A stretch of 64,000 bases of DNA from Dugong dugon. Its lineage: Eukaryota > Chordata > Mammalia > Sirenia > Dugongidae. The notes below the pieces were generated by a model. It worked only from the letters and a program-made list of their open reading frames with translations. It was not told where the DNA came from and made no database searches. Where the stretch lies: positions 7,061,001-7,125,000 of the forward strand of contig CM057480.1 of the NCBI GenBank assembly GCA_030035585.1. The letters run 5' to 3'. The translations under genes were made by a program, and so were the position numbers. This document shows positions 11,111 through 21,559 of this stretch, piece by piece (position 1 is the stretch's first letter; every line of letters starts with the position of its first letter).

Positions 11111-11499
11111 GCTTTTTGTGCTAATGTTTTCTCCCAAATCTCTATTTCTTCTATGAAGTTATCATCAGAGACAGAGAGAGAATATATGTCACTGGGGATA
11201 AGAAAGCATTACCATTTATGTTTTGAATTTAGAACTGAGTAGCGATTCTTTTAGAAAACAAATCTTTTAATCATATCCAAAGTATCAGGAGTATGTTGAT
11301 TTTATGTCAGTAAAAACTTGCTTTTATCCTTAAACATTGGGAATAATATTTCTTTGCCTTTTTTCCTGAGGTAAAAATAATACATGTTCATTATAAAAAT
11401 GTAAACATTATAGTAACAATATAAAGATAACAGGCAAAAAATAAAAAGCCTTTTAGCTAAATCAAAATAGAGCAAGTCTAAGTGCTCTGTCGTTAAAGA
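11111..11499. other. AT-rich unassigned sequence
   Basis: No coding potential. The stretch around 11370-11430 resembles old L1 3' sequence ('gtaaaaataatacatgttc') but too weakly to call. Confidence 0.35.
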
Positions 11500-12355
11500 T
11501 CATGTACTCGACTTGTACGAGAAGCTGTGCTTCAGAATCTGTTAGCTCTCATTTTACACACAGTTCCAACAAGCCTACTGAAAATGAAAAACATTTACTT
11601 AGAAGGAGTGAGGCTTCTGTGGTATGAAGAAGGACGTGGCATCAGGATTGGAGGAAGACTCATTAACAACCAGCAATACACAGATGATGCAACCTTGTTT
11701 GCTGAAACTGAAGAGGACTTGGAGCACTTGCTGATGAAGAGCAAAGATTCCAGCCTTCAGTGTGGATTACACCTCAACGTAAAGAAAACAGAAATCCTCA
11801 CAACTGGACCAATAAACAACATCCGGATAAACAGAGAAAAAAATTGAAGTTGCCAAGGATTTCATTTTATTGGATCCACAATCAATGCCCATGGCAGCAG
11901 CAGTTAAGAAATCAAATGTCGTATTGCATTTGGCAAATCTGCTGCAAAAGACCTCTTTACAGTGTTAAAAAGAAAGGATGTCACTTTGAGGACTAAAGTG
12001 TGCCTGACCCAAGCCATGGTGTTTTCAATTGTCTCAAAGCTGCACAACGAATAAGGAAGACCGAAGAAGAATTGATGCCTTTGAATTATGGTGTTCACAA
12101 AGAATACTGAACATACCATGGATTGCCAGAAGAATGAACAAATCTATCTTGGAAGAAGTATAGCCAGAATTCTCCTTAAAAGTGAGGATGGTGAGACTTT
12201 GTCTAATGTACTTTGGACATGTTATCAGGAAGAACCAGTCCCTGGAGAAGGATATCATGCTTGGTAAAGTAGGTCAGTCAAAAAGAGGAAGACTCTCAAA
12301 GAGATGGATTGACACAGTGGCTGCAACAATGGGCTCAGATATAACAATTGTGAGG
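11500..12355 (+). mobile_element. RTE-class LINE, RT domain to C-terminus, sense
   Basis: The plus frame at 11527-11847 encodes part of the RT palm, with the catalytic motif as YTDD at 11677-11688 (usual RTE form YADD) followed by LFAETEEDLEHLL. Later segments match the C-terminal RTE landmarks seen at 4530-4955, but with frameshifts and stops. At about 12355 the RTE sequence switches to the 3' half of an AfroSINE instead of the RTE 3' end. Confidence 0.9.
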
Positions 12356-12470
12356 CTGCTCATCAAAAGGTCGGCAGTTCAAATCCACCAACCACTCCCT
12401 GGAAACCTTACGGGGCAGTTCTACTCTGTCCTATTGGGTTGCTATGAGTCGGAATTGACTTGATGGCAAC
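12356..12470 (+). mobile_element. 3' part of an AfroSINE fused to the RTE above
   Basis: Starts inside the tRNA-like region ('ctgctcatcaaaaggtcgg') and runs through 'gaaaccttacggggcagttc' to a tail containing 'gctatgagtcggaattgac'. It lacks the SINE head and continues in the same orientation directly from the RTE. Confidence 0.85.
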
Positions 12471-12489
12471 GGGCTAAGTTAGGTTAGTG

Positions 12490-12790
12490 GGTGAGGGCAG
12501 TGGTGGTTCAGTGGTAGAATGCTTGCCTTCCATGCAGGAGACTTGGGTTTGATTCCTGGCTAGTGCACTTCGTGCATAGCCACCACTCATCTGTCAGCGA
12601 GGCTTGTGGGTTGCTATGATGCTGAACAGGTTTCATTGGAGCTTCCAGACTAAGATGGACTAGGAAAAAAGGCCTGGCAATCTACTTCTGAAAATCAGCC
12701 GGTGAAAACCTTGTGGATCACAATGGTTTGATCCTGTTGTACATGAAGTCGCCATGAACACAGGGCTGACTCAATGGCAGCTAACAACAG
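12490..12790 (+). mobile_element. tRNA-Gly-like SINE with RTE-type tail
   Basis: Distinct from AfroSINE. The head 'gtggttcagtggtagaat' (A box) and 'gggtttgattcctggc' (B box) resemble tRNA-Gly. A long body follows, then a tail 'ctcaatggcagctaacaaca' like the RTE 3' end. Related copies at 15474, 22924 and 50566. Confidence 0.8.
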
Positions 12791-12903
12791 TGCTAGTTGG
12801 ACTTCATGCTGATGCCCAAGATGACTTATCCCATCATTATTGCCATCACCTAGGACCTTATGGTGTCTTACTATTAGAAATAAATCAGAACCAAGATCAT
12901 ATA

Positions 12904-13070
12904 CCAAAAAAACCCAAACTTGTTGCCGTTGAGTCAATTCCAACTCACAGAGACCCTATAGGACAGGGTAGAACTGCTTCATAGGGTTTCCAAGGAGTGG
13001 CTGGTGGATTCAAACTGCTGACCTTTTGGTTAACAGCTGAGCTCTTAATCACTGTGCCACCAGGGCTCCT
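12904..13070 (-). mobile_element. AfroSINE
   Basis: Complete antisense copy, from 'aacttgttgccgttgagtc' to 'gtgccaccagggctcct'. Confidence 0.92.
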
Positions 13071-13109
13071 TTGCTTAAAAGTCATTTGCCAGGATGCTCT
13101 GTGCATGGA

Positions 13110-13860
13110 TTAAGATACATATGCTGTTGCAAGTAACAGAGATTAGTTTAAGCAAAGTGGTTACAGTTGCTCACGTAATTGCAAAGTCCAGCGTTTGGTA
13201 GCATCCAAGGTTGTTGACTCAATGGCTCAAGGATGCAGTCACTGACGTTTTTTTCCATCTCTTTGTTCTGCTCTCCAGAATTACCTCCATCCTACAACTG
13301 GCTCCTCCTTGTGATCAAAAAATATTTGCCGGCAACTTTGTGGCTACATCCTTCCTCAGTGCCCATCCAAGGAGAGAGGGATTGTTGCTTCTGACACACA
13401 AAAACCAAAGGGGTTGCTGTTGAGTTGCTTCTGACTCATGGTGACCCCATGCATTACAGAGTAGAGCTGAGCCCCACAGGGTTTTCTTGGCTGTAATCTT
13501 TACCGAAGCACATTAACAGGTCTTTCTTCTGAGGTTCCACTGGGTAGGTTCGTACCGCCAACCTTTCGGTTAGCAGCCGAGCACAAACCATTTGTGTCAC
13601 CCAGGGACCCATTGTTGCTTCTAGAGCTCTCTTAAAAGAGTAAGCATGCTTCTCTCCTAGAACCCATAAGCAAGTCCAGGTCACATGCCCATCCCTGAAC
13701 CAATCACCGTGGCCAGGGGTGGTATCATGTTGATTGGTTGAGGCGGAACCACGTGCCCCTTTCCTAGAATCATAGTGGAGTTAGCTTCCCCCCAGAGTAT
13801 GTGGGCTCTACGTAGGTGGTGTGGATACTGAACAAAAGCTAGGGTACTTAAATACCCACA
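13110..13860. repeat. Unnamed old interspersed repeat interrupted by an AfroSINE
   Basis: Shares blocks with 2530-2990 ('gttgcaagtaacagagatta' start, 'ctgaaccaatcaccgtggcc' later). The AfroSINE at 13393-13610 sits inside it, with a duplicated target, so this repeat is older. Confidence 0.45.
13393..13610 (-). mobile_element. AfroSINE, long older form, perfect target-site duplication
   Basis: Antisense; ends 'gtgtcacccagggaccc', the alternative head of the older subfamily. Flanked by perfect copies of attgttgcttct at 13381-13392 and 13611-13622. Confidence 0.93.
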
Positions 13861-13869
13861 GGAGGGAGA

Positions 13870-14089
13870 AAAGATGTTGGAAAGGCAGGCACAAGGTCTT
13901 ATATACATCCTGGGTTTATTTCTTCTGTGAAAAACAATCTTTTCAATTAAAATAATAATTATCTAGAGGACAGAGATGCAGACTTTAAATTGATTTTCCA
14001 CTGGGGCTGCACCTTCAGTCAGTGTTTCTAAATGCCTGTACTCTACACAAAGATAATTCACGTACTTAAAATTGCTAATTGTAAGTATT

Positions 14090-14146
<57 letters not shown>

Positions 14147-15103
14147 ATACCATGAAGGGATTTTCCTAGGAAGGGAACAATTTAAAAATCTACAAAAATA
14201 AATAGTTGATATCAAACATCTTTGTCTCTAGATTTTCTTATAATTTTCAAATATTTGCTAAATATTTGTCCTTTGGGGGAGTGAGTTGGGAATAGCAATG
14301 GAGAGACAGTAATCACCTAAAGCATTTTATTGATTTGCCATAAATGGGTAAATGCATCAAATTAAAAACCCACCCAGCTCCTTCCAGGAGGACATGAGGG
14401 CTTTGGAAAAGCTGGGAGGTGAATGCAGGTGGCTGACACAGATGGCGGATAAGACCTTAAACTCCCTGTACACTATGCCCGTAAGAATATTTTTCAAGCC
14501 CTCAGAAACGTTTCTTCTCATTACGTTGGCTGTGTGGTTTGAGGCTGGCTCCCCTCCCCCTTATTTCTAGAGAAACCAACTAAAGCAAATTCAGTTCCAA
14601 ACTCAGAGCTTCACCTGAACCAACAAAGAATCATTTTGTTATCTCAAAACCAAAACCCACTTAAAAAATTATTCATAAACAAAGCTTCTTGGTATTCAAA
14701 AGAGGAAATCATAACTTCATTTCAGTTAAAAATAAATGTCTTTTTTTTTTTTTTTTTCTGTCAGGGTACCATAAAGGATCAAGCTCCTGAAAAACCACAA
14801 ATAAAGACGAGACAGCAACTGTCCCTGTGGGCACAAACGAGCCATTGTTCTCCTGAAATAGATCTCCCTGGTGTTACCAGTTCAAGAAAGACCTAAATTT
14901 GTAGTCTGTTTGGGGAACATTTCTAAGTGCGGTTTACCGCCTTTTTTACCTCAGAAGTTGCTCCCTGTAAACATGGCCATGTTACAAACACCATACACTT
15001 AGACATATACACGGAATATAAAAGCAGGCTGATTGCTTTAGGATGGTTTCCCAGAAGCAGACCTCTGCAGAGGTACTGTTTTTATGCCTTTTATGGAACC
15101 TGG
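13870..15103. other. Unassigned intergenic sequence with a GT microsatellite
   Basis: Apart from the dinucleotide run at 14091-14143 and a poly-T of 17 at about 14741-14757, I see no exon or repeat. AT-rich and apparently non-coding. Confidence 0.4.
14091..14143. repeat. (GT)n microsatellite
   Basis: About 25 uninterrupted GT units after one imperfect unit. Likely length-polymorphic. Confidence 0.97.
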
Positions 15104-15305
15104 AGGAGCCCTGGCAGTGCAGTGGTTAAGCGCTTCGTTGCTAACTGAAAAGTCAGTGGTTCAAACCCACCAGCCACTGCTCCGTGGGAGAAAATTGTGG
15201 CAGTCTGCTTCCGTAAAGACTTACAGCCTCGCAAACCTTGTAGGGCGGTTCTGCTCAGTTCTACTAAAGGGTGGTTAGGAGTCGGGATCGACTGGACGGC
15301 AGTGG
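15104..15305 (+). mobile_element. AfroSINE, long form
   Basis: Head 'ggagccctggcagtgcagtg', internal block 'ggcagtctgcttccgtaaag' and tail 'aggagtcgggatcgactgg'. Confidence 0.9.
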
Positions 15306-15473
15306 TCTGGAGCCTTGATTGCAATATAAAGCACTTAAAAACCCCACAGGGTTGGACAGTGGTGATGTCTGCACAACACGATGAACGTAATTAATGTCAC
15401 TGAATTGTACGTGTAAAAAATGTGGAAATCGCAAATATTTTGCCATATATATACTTAACCAGGGAAAAAAAGA

Positions 15474-15744
15474 ACAGTTGCCATTGAGTCGACTCTGACC
15501 CGTGGTAACTCTGTATGTCAGTAGAGCTGTGCTCCATAGGGTGTTCAATACCGGATTTTTTGGAAGTAGACCTTTCTTCCTACTAGTTTGTCTTAGTCTG
15601 GAAGTGCTGCTGAAATCTGTGTTCAGCATCATAGCAACACGCAAGCCTCCACTGACAGACGACTGGTGGCTGTGTCTGAGATTCATTGGCTAGGAATTGA
15701 ACCCAGGTCTCCTGCATGGAAAGCAAGAATTCCACCACTACCAT
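15474..15744 (-). mobile_element. tRNA-Gly-like SINE
   Basis: Antisense copy of the family at 12490: 'ggtctcctgcatggaaagca' and 'aattccaccactac' are the reverse of its head; 'gttgccattgagtcgactct' is the tail. Confidence 0.78.
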
Positions 15745-15854
15745 CACTATCCTTTTACAGAATATTAGCACTGGAGATGTGACACACTGAGATCTTTTGG
15801 TCCAGTATTTTCCACAAAATATGGTACCTGTATCACTTATGTTCGTCCATGCAA

Positions 15855-16130
15855 AAACAGCAAGTTGTGTAACTACCCAGTTCCATTTTCTGAAAGTGAG
15901 TGTTTGCCTACACCCCAGAGGAGGGAGTTTAGGTGGAAAAGGAGGCAAACTTTTTATTCCAGATTGTTCTCTTCAGTTGGGACATTGGTTGGTTGCAGTG
16001 AACATGTATTACTTTTTTTTTTTTTTTTAGCATTTTAATATTTTAAAAGTAACACATGGCTACTTTGTTAAAATAAATTTAACACACACTGCAGAAGCAT
16101 TCAAAATGAAACTAAGGTGTTTTTAAAAAC
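15855..16130 (+). mobile_element. Old L1-type fragment, left arm of an inverted pair
   Basis: Most of it is the reverse complement of 20579-20818 at roughly 85-90 percent by eye, including the distinctive 'tctcttcagttgggac' and 'gttgcagtgaacatgtatta'. An expanded poly-T interrupts it at ~16013-16028. Resembles the 3' region of an old L1. Confidence 0.65.
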
Positions 16131-16157
16131 GGTGGGTGTGGGGTGGAGTCCTTTACC

Positions 16158-16470
16158 CAGTGGCTTAGTTATCTAGTAATGCTATAAAAGGAATAGCCAC
16201 AAGTGGGTGGCTTCAACAAACAGAAGTTTATTTTTTCAGATTTTAGGAGGCTAGACATCCAAATTCAGAGCGCCAGCTCTAGGGGAAGGCTTTCTCTCTC
16301 TGTCAGCTCTGGAGGAAGGTCCTTCTCTCTTCAGCATCTGCTTCCTGGTTCCTTGGCGATCTCCACGTGTCTTCGCATCTCTCTTCCCCCATCTCTGCTT
16401 GCTCACTTGTTTGCTGAATCTCTTTTATATCTCAGAAAAAATTGACTGAAGCCATACTCTACACTAACCC
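16158..16470 (-). mobile_element. LTR-like repeat, antisense, partial
   Basis: Reverse complement of parts of 1516-2036 ('cacaagtgggtggcttcaac', 'ctctcttcagcatctgct' region diverged). Lies just downstream of the CMTM8 poly(A) signal. Confidence 0.6.
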
Positions 16471-16916
16471 TTATAATGGTTATGCATTGATTTTAACATG
16501 TATAAAATACATCTATATCTCCAGATCTGTATCTAGCTAAGCAGTCACTTCATCTATAGTACCGCTGAGGATGGACTCATTACCAACCTCCAAGGCCAAT
16601 GTCTTTCTGGCTCAACTTGTTAGCATGTGAGACGCCTGGCTATGATGATGCCCAGATATGGGGAGATGAATCCCTCCTAGCACCCTGCCCTGGTGCTTGT
16701 GGACAAGCGTCTCCTGCCGTTCTCACAACTGAGCAGCCCCAGAAGGATGGAGATTTCACCACAGCACCCAGCTACCTGCTTCAGCGTCAGGCTTCCTTTC
16801 CCCGAATCAGACACAACAGTACCCCTGATTCTGAAAGATTTAATCAGAAAAGAGTCTGGCATTTTAAAAGTTAGATTTACAAACTTAACACATTCTTAAC
16901 ATTAGCAATTGGCCTA

Positions 16917-16922
16917 TTTATT
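16917..16922 (-). promoter_or_regulatory. CMTM8: Probable CMTM8 poly(A) signal AATAAA
   Basis: First AATAAA on the minus strand after the stop codon, about 245 bases downstream of it. Cleavage would fall at about 16885-16905. Intervening sequence (16923-17167) is non-repetitive, as expected for a 3' UTR. No transcript evidence is available. Confidence 0.55.
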
Positions 16923-17167
16923 ACACATTGTCTAAGAAAATAAGGTTTATCAAGACACCAACAATATACTCAAGAGTTCACTGTAATGGTATTGAGCTTT
17001 GCAAATAAGTATCCAGTTTAACTGTAACAAACCACTGCGAGCCAATTTAATAAGTATATAAAAACATTAGTTAAATACTATTCTCTGGAAATATACATTA
17101 TACCTATAGCTGTTTTTACAGTGAGGATCCTTCTATTATTTTTCCTTTTAATTATCAAAATGACAAA
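16923..17167 (-). other. CMTM8: Putative CMTM8 3' UTR
   Basis: AT-rich, repeat-free sequence between the stop codon at 17168-17170 and the poly(A) signal. Contains no other coding sequence. Confidence 0.55.
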
Positions 17168-17251
17168 TCACTGTACGGTCCTGGACCTCCAAGCAACAAA
17201 ACTGAAATAGGTGTTTCCAGCATAGCAGATGGTGACCAGGAAGGCAAAGAA
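17168..17251 (-). CDS. CMTM8: CMTM8 exon 4 (last coding exon)
   Basis: Encodes 27 residues plus a TGA stop (17168-17170). It starts FFAFLVTICYAGNTYF and ends WRSRTVQ. The hydrophobic stretch is the fourth transmembrane helix of the MARVEL domain, leaving a short polar C-terminal tail. The acceptor is a strong pyrimidine tract ending CTCCAG directly before the first TTC codon. The exon opens in phase 0, matching the phase-0 end of exon 3. CMTM8 is a four-pass protein of the plasma membrane and endomembranes, reported to lower surface EGF receptor and restrain growth signalling (known from the family, not from this sequence). Compared with the human protein as I remember it, two conservative Ile-to-Val changes appear here. 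Confidence 0.95.
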   Translation of the reverse strand, partial: FFAFLVTICYAGNTYFSFVAWRSRTVQ

Positions 17252-17516
17252 CTGGAGAAAACAAAGCAAAATGGAAAAGGGGGGTTAGGGCACGTTCTAA
17301 CGAGGAAAAGTTACCACTTCACGTCTACTGAATCATGTATTCCCAGCAGCCCCCCGATGCCCGGCCGCTTAACCTGGAAACCACATTATTGCTTCAATTA
17401 CCTTCCCTCTCAAACGACTTGCTGCCGTTTTTATTTTCTGGAGCACATCTGGAAAGCCTGTAGTTATGCTCAAAAAACTCTAGAGAGTTCACTTAGGAGC
17501 ACCTATGATGCTGGTT

Positions 17517-17674
17517 GGAGCCCTGGTGGCGCAGTGGTTAAGAGCTCGGCTGCTAACCAAAGGTCGGCAGTTCGCACCCACCAGCCGCTCCTTGGAAACC
17601 CTAGAGGGCAGTTCTACTCTGTCCTATAGGGTCACTAGGAGTTGGAATCGACACAGTGGGTTTGGTTTTTGGTT
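17517..17674 (+). mobile_element. AfroSINE, near-consensus, in CMTM8 intron 3
   Basis: 'gagccctggtggcgcagtgg' head, 'ccgctccttggaaaccctag' body and a 'gggtttggtttttggttt' tail. Low divergence suggests a comparatively young copy; antisense to the gene. Confidence 0.93.
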
Positions 17675-17959
17675 TACAACAGTAATGCATCTGAGGAAAG
17701 TACATGCACCTCTAATTTAGCGCAGGCAATTTTAGTCCAGGGCTCAACTTCCAATTGCCACAGGGTCAGTTAACATAAACGAGCCCAGCAGGCCAGAGTA
17801 AGCCGTGAATCCACGGGGTCTGTGTGGTGTGGACGCCGGGTGACCGGCAGAGCGCAGGCCCTTCTTAGGGGCCGGCCACTGCCTGGATCCAGCCAATTGT
17901 TCCTATGTGTTAACTTGAGCTCAGTGTGGCCAAAGCTTGTGATTTTTTAATCTCGTATG

Positions 17960-18480
17960 CACCCTTGCGCTCTGCCTTTAAAAAGAGATTTTCAAACATG
18001 AAAATAAGTAAAGAATATAATAGAAATTTTAAACTATAAATATAAGTAAAAGAATATAATGAGCTCCATGTACTTATCAACCAACTCCAATATTATTATC
18101 ATTTTGACATCCCTGTCTATTTTTTACGCCATCCCGCAACCCTACTTTTTGGGGAGCTGGAGTATTTGAAGGCCAATCTCAGAGAAATTCTTAAAATCAG
18201 TCTTGTAAATTGGAAAACTAATACACCCTTATGGTTCAAAAATGCAAACAGAAAATAAAATGCAAACAGTACAGAAGCGTCTAAATTGAAAAGCAGAAGT
18301 CCTGCATTTCACCCCCTTCATCCCCCAAGCCCAGTCCCTGGAAGGAACTCCTGTTGCTATATATTTTTTCTAGGCATTTTCAATGCATAAACGATCATTT
18401 CTACTAAAAAACAAAACCAAAAAACAAATAGAATCAAATTGTGCCCCTTTTCTGCAGCATTGCCCCCACTGAATAAACCG
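17960..18480. mobile_element. Old L1-like 3' sequence
   Basis: A-rich blocks 'gagctccatgtacttatcaa' and 'aaatgcaaacagtacagaag' resemble the 3' regions of ancient L1 elements. Boundaries and orientation uncertain. Confidence 0.45.
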
Positions 18481-18753
18481 TAGGTGGTAGAATTATTCTT
18501 AGAATGCCTCAGACACATCTTCTCCCCTCCAAATACATACTGTTCTTCCACTCACTTGGCTCTCACTCAAGTAGTTTCTCAACCTTTTGTGCTTGAGGCC
18601 ACGAGAAGGCCCGGATGCTCCTCAGACCAATTAGTCAATTGCCAATGAGTCATTACTGCAGATGGCACTTGCTCTGGTCCTCTGCCCTGGTCCCAGGCAG
18701 TCCCCGCCCACAGAGGGAGCAGGGGATCGTGGGGCACGAGAGGGCTCACTCAC

Positions 18754-18870
18754 CGATGAGGCTGCCCAGCTGTTGAAGTTGTGGCTGTCCCTCTCCGGGG
18801 AGACGGAGGATGCATCCATCACGGCAGCTGAGAGGTACAGGACAAAGGCACTCCCGTTAAACCACAGGCC
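18754..18870 (-). CDS. CMTM8: CMTM8 exon 3
   Basis: 117 bases, 39 codons, beginning GLWFNGSAFVLYLSAAVMDA and ending NFNSWAASS. The first half is the third transmembrane helix of the MARVEL domain, the second the polar loop before helix four. Acceptor CTTCTCCAG precedes GGC; donor is TCATCG|GTGAGT. Both ends are in phase 0, so the exon could be skipped without a frameshift. Human CMTM8 as I recall it has Cys where this sequence has Trp at the third codon (TGG), and Val where this has Met. Loop residues SSVSPERDSHNFNSWAASS match my memory of the human protein exactly, which makes the gene call firm. Confidence 0.97.
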
Positions 18871-19174
18871 CTGGAGAAGCAGGGGGCAGAGTGATTAGGG
18901 AGTGAGGGAGGGCCCGGGCGTCAGGGCTGGGCAGCTCTGGACCCCAGAAGTGCTCCGAGCTGCACTTCGGGTGTGGGAAGGGCCCGAACTGGACACTTGG
19001 GGCTTGGGGGAGGGCAGAAGATGAGGGCCGTGAGAAGGCAGTCCCCCAGTGCCTGGGGGGGGTGGGCAGGGAAGACAAGATGAGAGGGTCTTACACCAAC
19101 TGTTATACAGCACACCCAGACCCCCACCCCAACACCCAGACTGCATGCTGCCCTTCAGCCACTTCTCTCTTCAA

Positions 19175-20060
19175 CTGACTTTTTTTATTAAAAGAAATTT
19201 TATTGTGATAATAAATAATAAAAAATGTGTCATTTTAACCATTTTTAAGCGTACAGTTCAGCGACATTAATTCCATTCACCATGTTATAAGGAAGACAGA
19301 AGAATTGATGCCTTTGAATTGTGTTGGGGAAGAATACTGAATACACCGTGAACCACCAAAAGAACACAGATCTGTCTTGGAAGAAGCACAACCAGAACGC
19401 TCCTTGGAAGCAAAGATGACGAGACTTCGTCTCACATACTTTGGACATGTTGTCAGGAGGGATCCGTCCCTGGAGAAGGACATCATGCTTGGTAAAGTAC
19501 AGGGTCAACAAAAAAGAGGAAGACCCTCAACGAGATGGACTGACACAGTGGCTGCAGCGATGAGCTCAAGCGTCACAACGATTGTGAGCATGGCGCAGGA
19601 CGGGGCAGAGTTTCGTTCTGTGGTGCACAGGGTCGCTGTGGGTCGGAACCGACTTGGCGGCACCTGACAACGTTACGCAACCGTCACCGTGATTTTTGTC
19701 ACAAGCTTTTCATCCCCTCAAACAGACACTCAGTACCAATGAAGCAATCACTTCCAATTTCCCCTTCCGCTTGGCCCCCTGGTAACCGATAATCTACTTT
19801 GGTCTCTAGGCATTTGCCTATTCTGGATATTTCATAGAAGTGGGAACATACGGTATCTGTTGTGTTGTGTCTGACTTATGTCACTCAGCACAACATTGTC
19901 AAGGTTCATCCATGTGGCAGGCAGGTAGCAGGACTTCATTTCTCTCTATGGCTGAGTGACAGTCCACTGGACCACATTCACCTGTTGACGGACACTGGGC
20001 TGTTTCCCCCTTTTGGCTACCGTGAACAGTCCTGCACTGAACACTGGTATACCTCAGCGT
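19175..20060 (-). mobile_element. Old L1 3' region, interrupted by an RTE
   Basis: Antisense L1 reading at 19175-19286 resumes at 19674 ('gcaaccgtcaccgtg', 'cctattctggatatttcata', 'ccacattcacctgttgacgg'). The RTE at 19287-19673 lies exactly at the break. Confidence 0.8.
19287..19673 (+). mobile_element. RTE-class LINE 3' end, sense
   Basis: Encodes C-terminal RTE landmarks in the frame 19377-19667 (LRLTYFGHVVRRDPSLEKD, KRGRPSTRWTDTVAAAM) and ends 'gtcggaaccgacttggcgg' plus an ACAAC tail. 5'-truncated insertion into an old L1. Confidence 0.9.
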
Positions 20061-20405
20061 GCTCCTGGTGCCCATTTCACCCAGACTTCAGCTGTGGTGA
20101 TGTGCTGGCTGAGGAAGGCAGGCAGCCGTAGGGACCACGCTGTGAGTTTCCTCAGCTGTGGTCCAGCAGCAGCTGCAGCCTTTCATCACATGGCCCCGAA
20201 CAAGAGCTGGGCGAGAGCTTGTCCTGAAACAGGCCCAGTTGACTTTTCCAACCCCCATGCTCTCAGCATGGAGGGACCCTTTAGTGAGCTTCTCTGTCCT
20301 AGCAGCAAGTTCTTCAAAATAAAAAGTTTACAGATATTAACCAAGCCCTCAGAGCACTGATCTCACTCTTGGCTTCACCTTATTTTTCCCTGTTCTTGGA
20401 GAAGC

Positions 20406-20570
20406 AAAAAAACCCAAACCTGTTGCTGTCGAGTCAATTTCGGCTTATAGAGACCCTACAGGACAGAGGAGAACTGCCCCATAGGGCTTCCAAGGAGCGG
20501 CTGGTGGATTCAAACTGCTGACCTTCTGGTGAACAGCCGAGCTCTTAACTACTGTACTACCAGGGCTCCA
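20406..20570 (-). mobile_element. AfroSINE
   Basis: Antisense full-length copy from 'cctgttgctgtcgagtcaat' to 'actaccagggctcca'. Confidence 0.92.
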
Positions 20571-20578
20571 ACACTTCT

Positions 20579-21010
20579 ATAGTGGGGGTTAAATTTATTT
20601 TCCTTTAACAAACTAGCCATGTATTACTTTTAAAATATTAAAATGCTAAAAAAGTAATACATGTTCACTGCAACCAACCGAAGTCCCAACTGAAGAGAAT
20701 CTGGAATACGGTTTGTTTTGCCTCCCTTTCCACCAAAACTCCCTCCTCTGGGTTATGAAACACCCACTTTAAAAACAACAGAACCATGTCGTTGTATAAC
20801 TTGCTCTTTTAATTTTTTTCCCAGTTAAAAATATTCTAAAGGCATCTTCACATGTCAGTTTAAATGGACTAAACTCATTTCTTCTCATGGATGTATGCAT
20901 TCATTCCACTGTACTGATACCTCCTAATTAAACTTTCATCCTGTTTGCGGGCATTTCAATGTTGCTAGTTTTTCCATGACAAACACGGCCACTATGAACA
21001 GCTTCCAGCA
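20579..21010 (-). mobile_element. Old L1 fragment, right arm of an inverted pair
   Basis: 20579-20818 is inverted relative to 15855-16093. The remainder reads as old antisense L1 ('gttgtataacttgctctttt', 'catggatgtatgcattcatt', 'gccactatgaacagct'). Confidence 0.7.
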
Positions 21011-21037
21011 CATATTCTGGAACACCTACATGTGTCT

Positions 21038-21239
21038 GTGTCCTGGTGGCACAGTGGTCAAAGCGCTCGGCTGCTAATCAAAAGGAGGGCGGTTCGAACC
21101 CGCCAGCTGCTCTGCAGGAGAAAGATGTGGCAATCTGCTTCAGTAACAATTTACAGCCTTCGGAACCCTATGGGGCAGTTCCACCCCGTCCTGCAGAGTC
21201 GCTGTGAGTCAGAATCCACTCAACGGCATTGGGTTATTT
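21038..21239 (+). mobile_element. AfroSINE, long form
   Basis: 'gtcctggtggcacagtggtc' head, 'caatctgcttcagtaacaat' internal block, tail 'gctgtgagtcagaatccact'. First of three sense SINEs within 0.9 kb. Confidence 0.9.
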
Positions 21240-21411
21240 GTGCCTAGTTCCTTCCATGAGGGATGAGGATGAATGAGCAAGAGCTCAAGCTGGGAGACTG
21301 CGCGGACACGGGTCCTAGGCCTTGTCCGGGCAGCAGAGTGGATGGAGGGAGAGGGCAAATAGGAAATGGCAAAACACCCCCTCAAAATATGATCTGCTAA
21401 CATGTGCAGTG

Positions 21412-21559
21412 GGAGCCCTGGTTAAGAGTTCAGCTACTAACCAAAAAGGTCGGCAGTTCGAATCCACCAGCCGCTTCTTGGAAACCCTATGGGGCAGTTC
21501 TGTCCTACTGGGTCGCTATGCGTCAGAACGGACTTGATGGCGACGCGTTTTCAGTTTTT
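21412..21559 (+). mobile_element. AfroSINE with internal deletion in the A-box region
   Basis: The head jumps from 'gggagccctgg' straight to 'ttaagagttcagctac', dropping about 11 bases including the GCGCAG part of the A box, which would weaken Pol III transcription. Confidence 0.88.

Larger units (their letters stand above)
17252..18753 (-). other. CMTM8: CMTM8 intron 3
   Basis: About 1.5 kb, GT-AG. Contains one AfroSINE (17517-17674) and old L1-like sequence at 17960-18480. No other exon is visible. Confidence 0.85.

Noticed and set aside
11527..12463. Intact, possibly active RTE
   Set aside because: The frame is broken several times, the 5' half is missing and the 3' end is replaced by SINE sequence.
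12500..12560. Possible tRNA-Gly gene
   Set aside because: Boxes A and B are present but the acceptor stem does not pair and a SINE body with RTE-like tail follows; it is a SINE head.
15264..15686. 140-codon open frame, minus strand
   Set aside because: Composed of reverse AfroSINE and tRNA-Gly-like SINE sequence.
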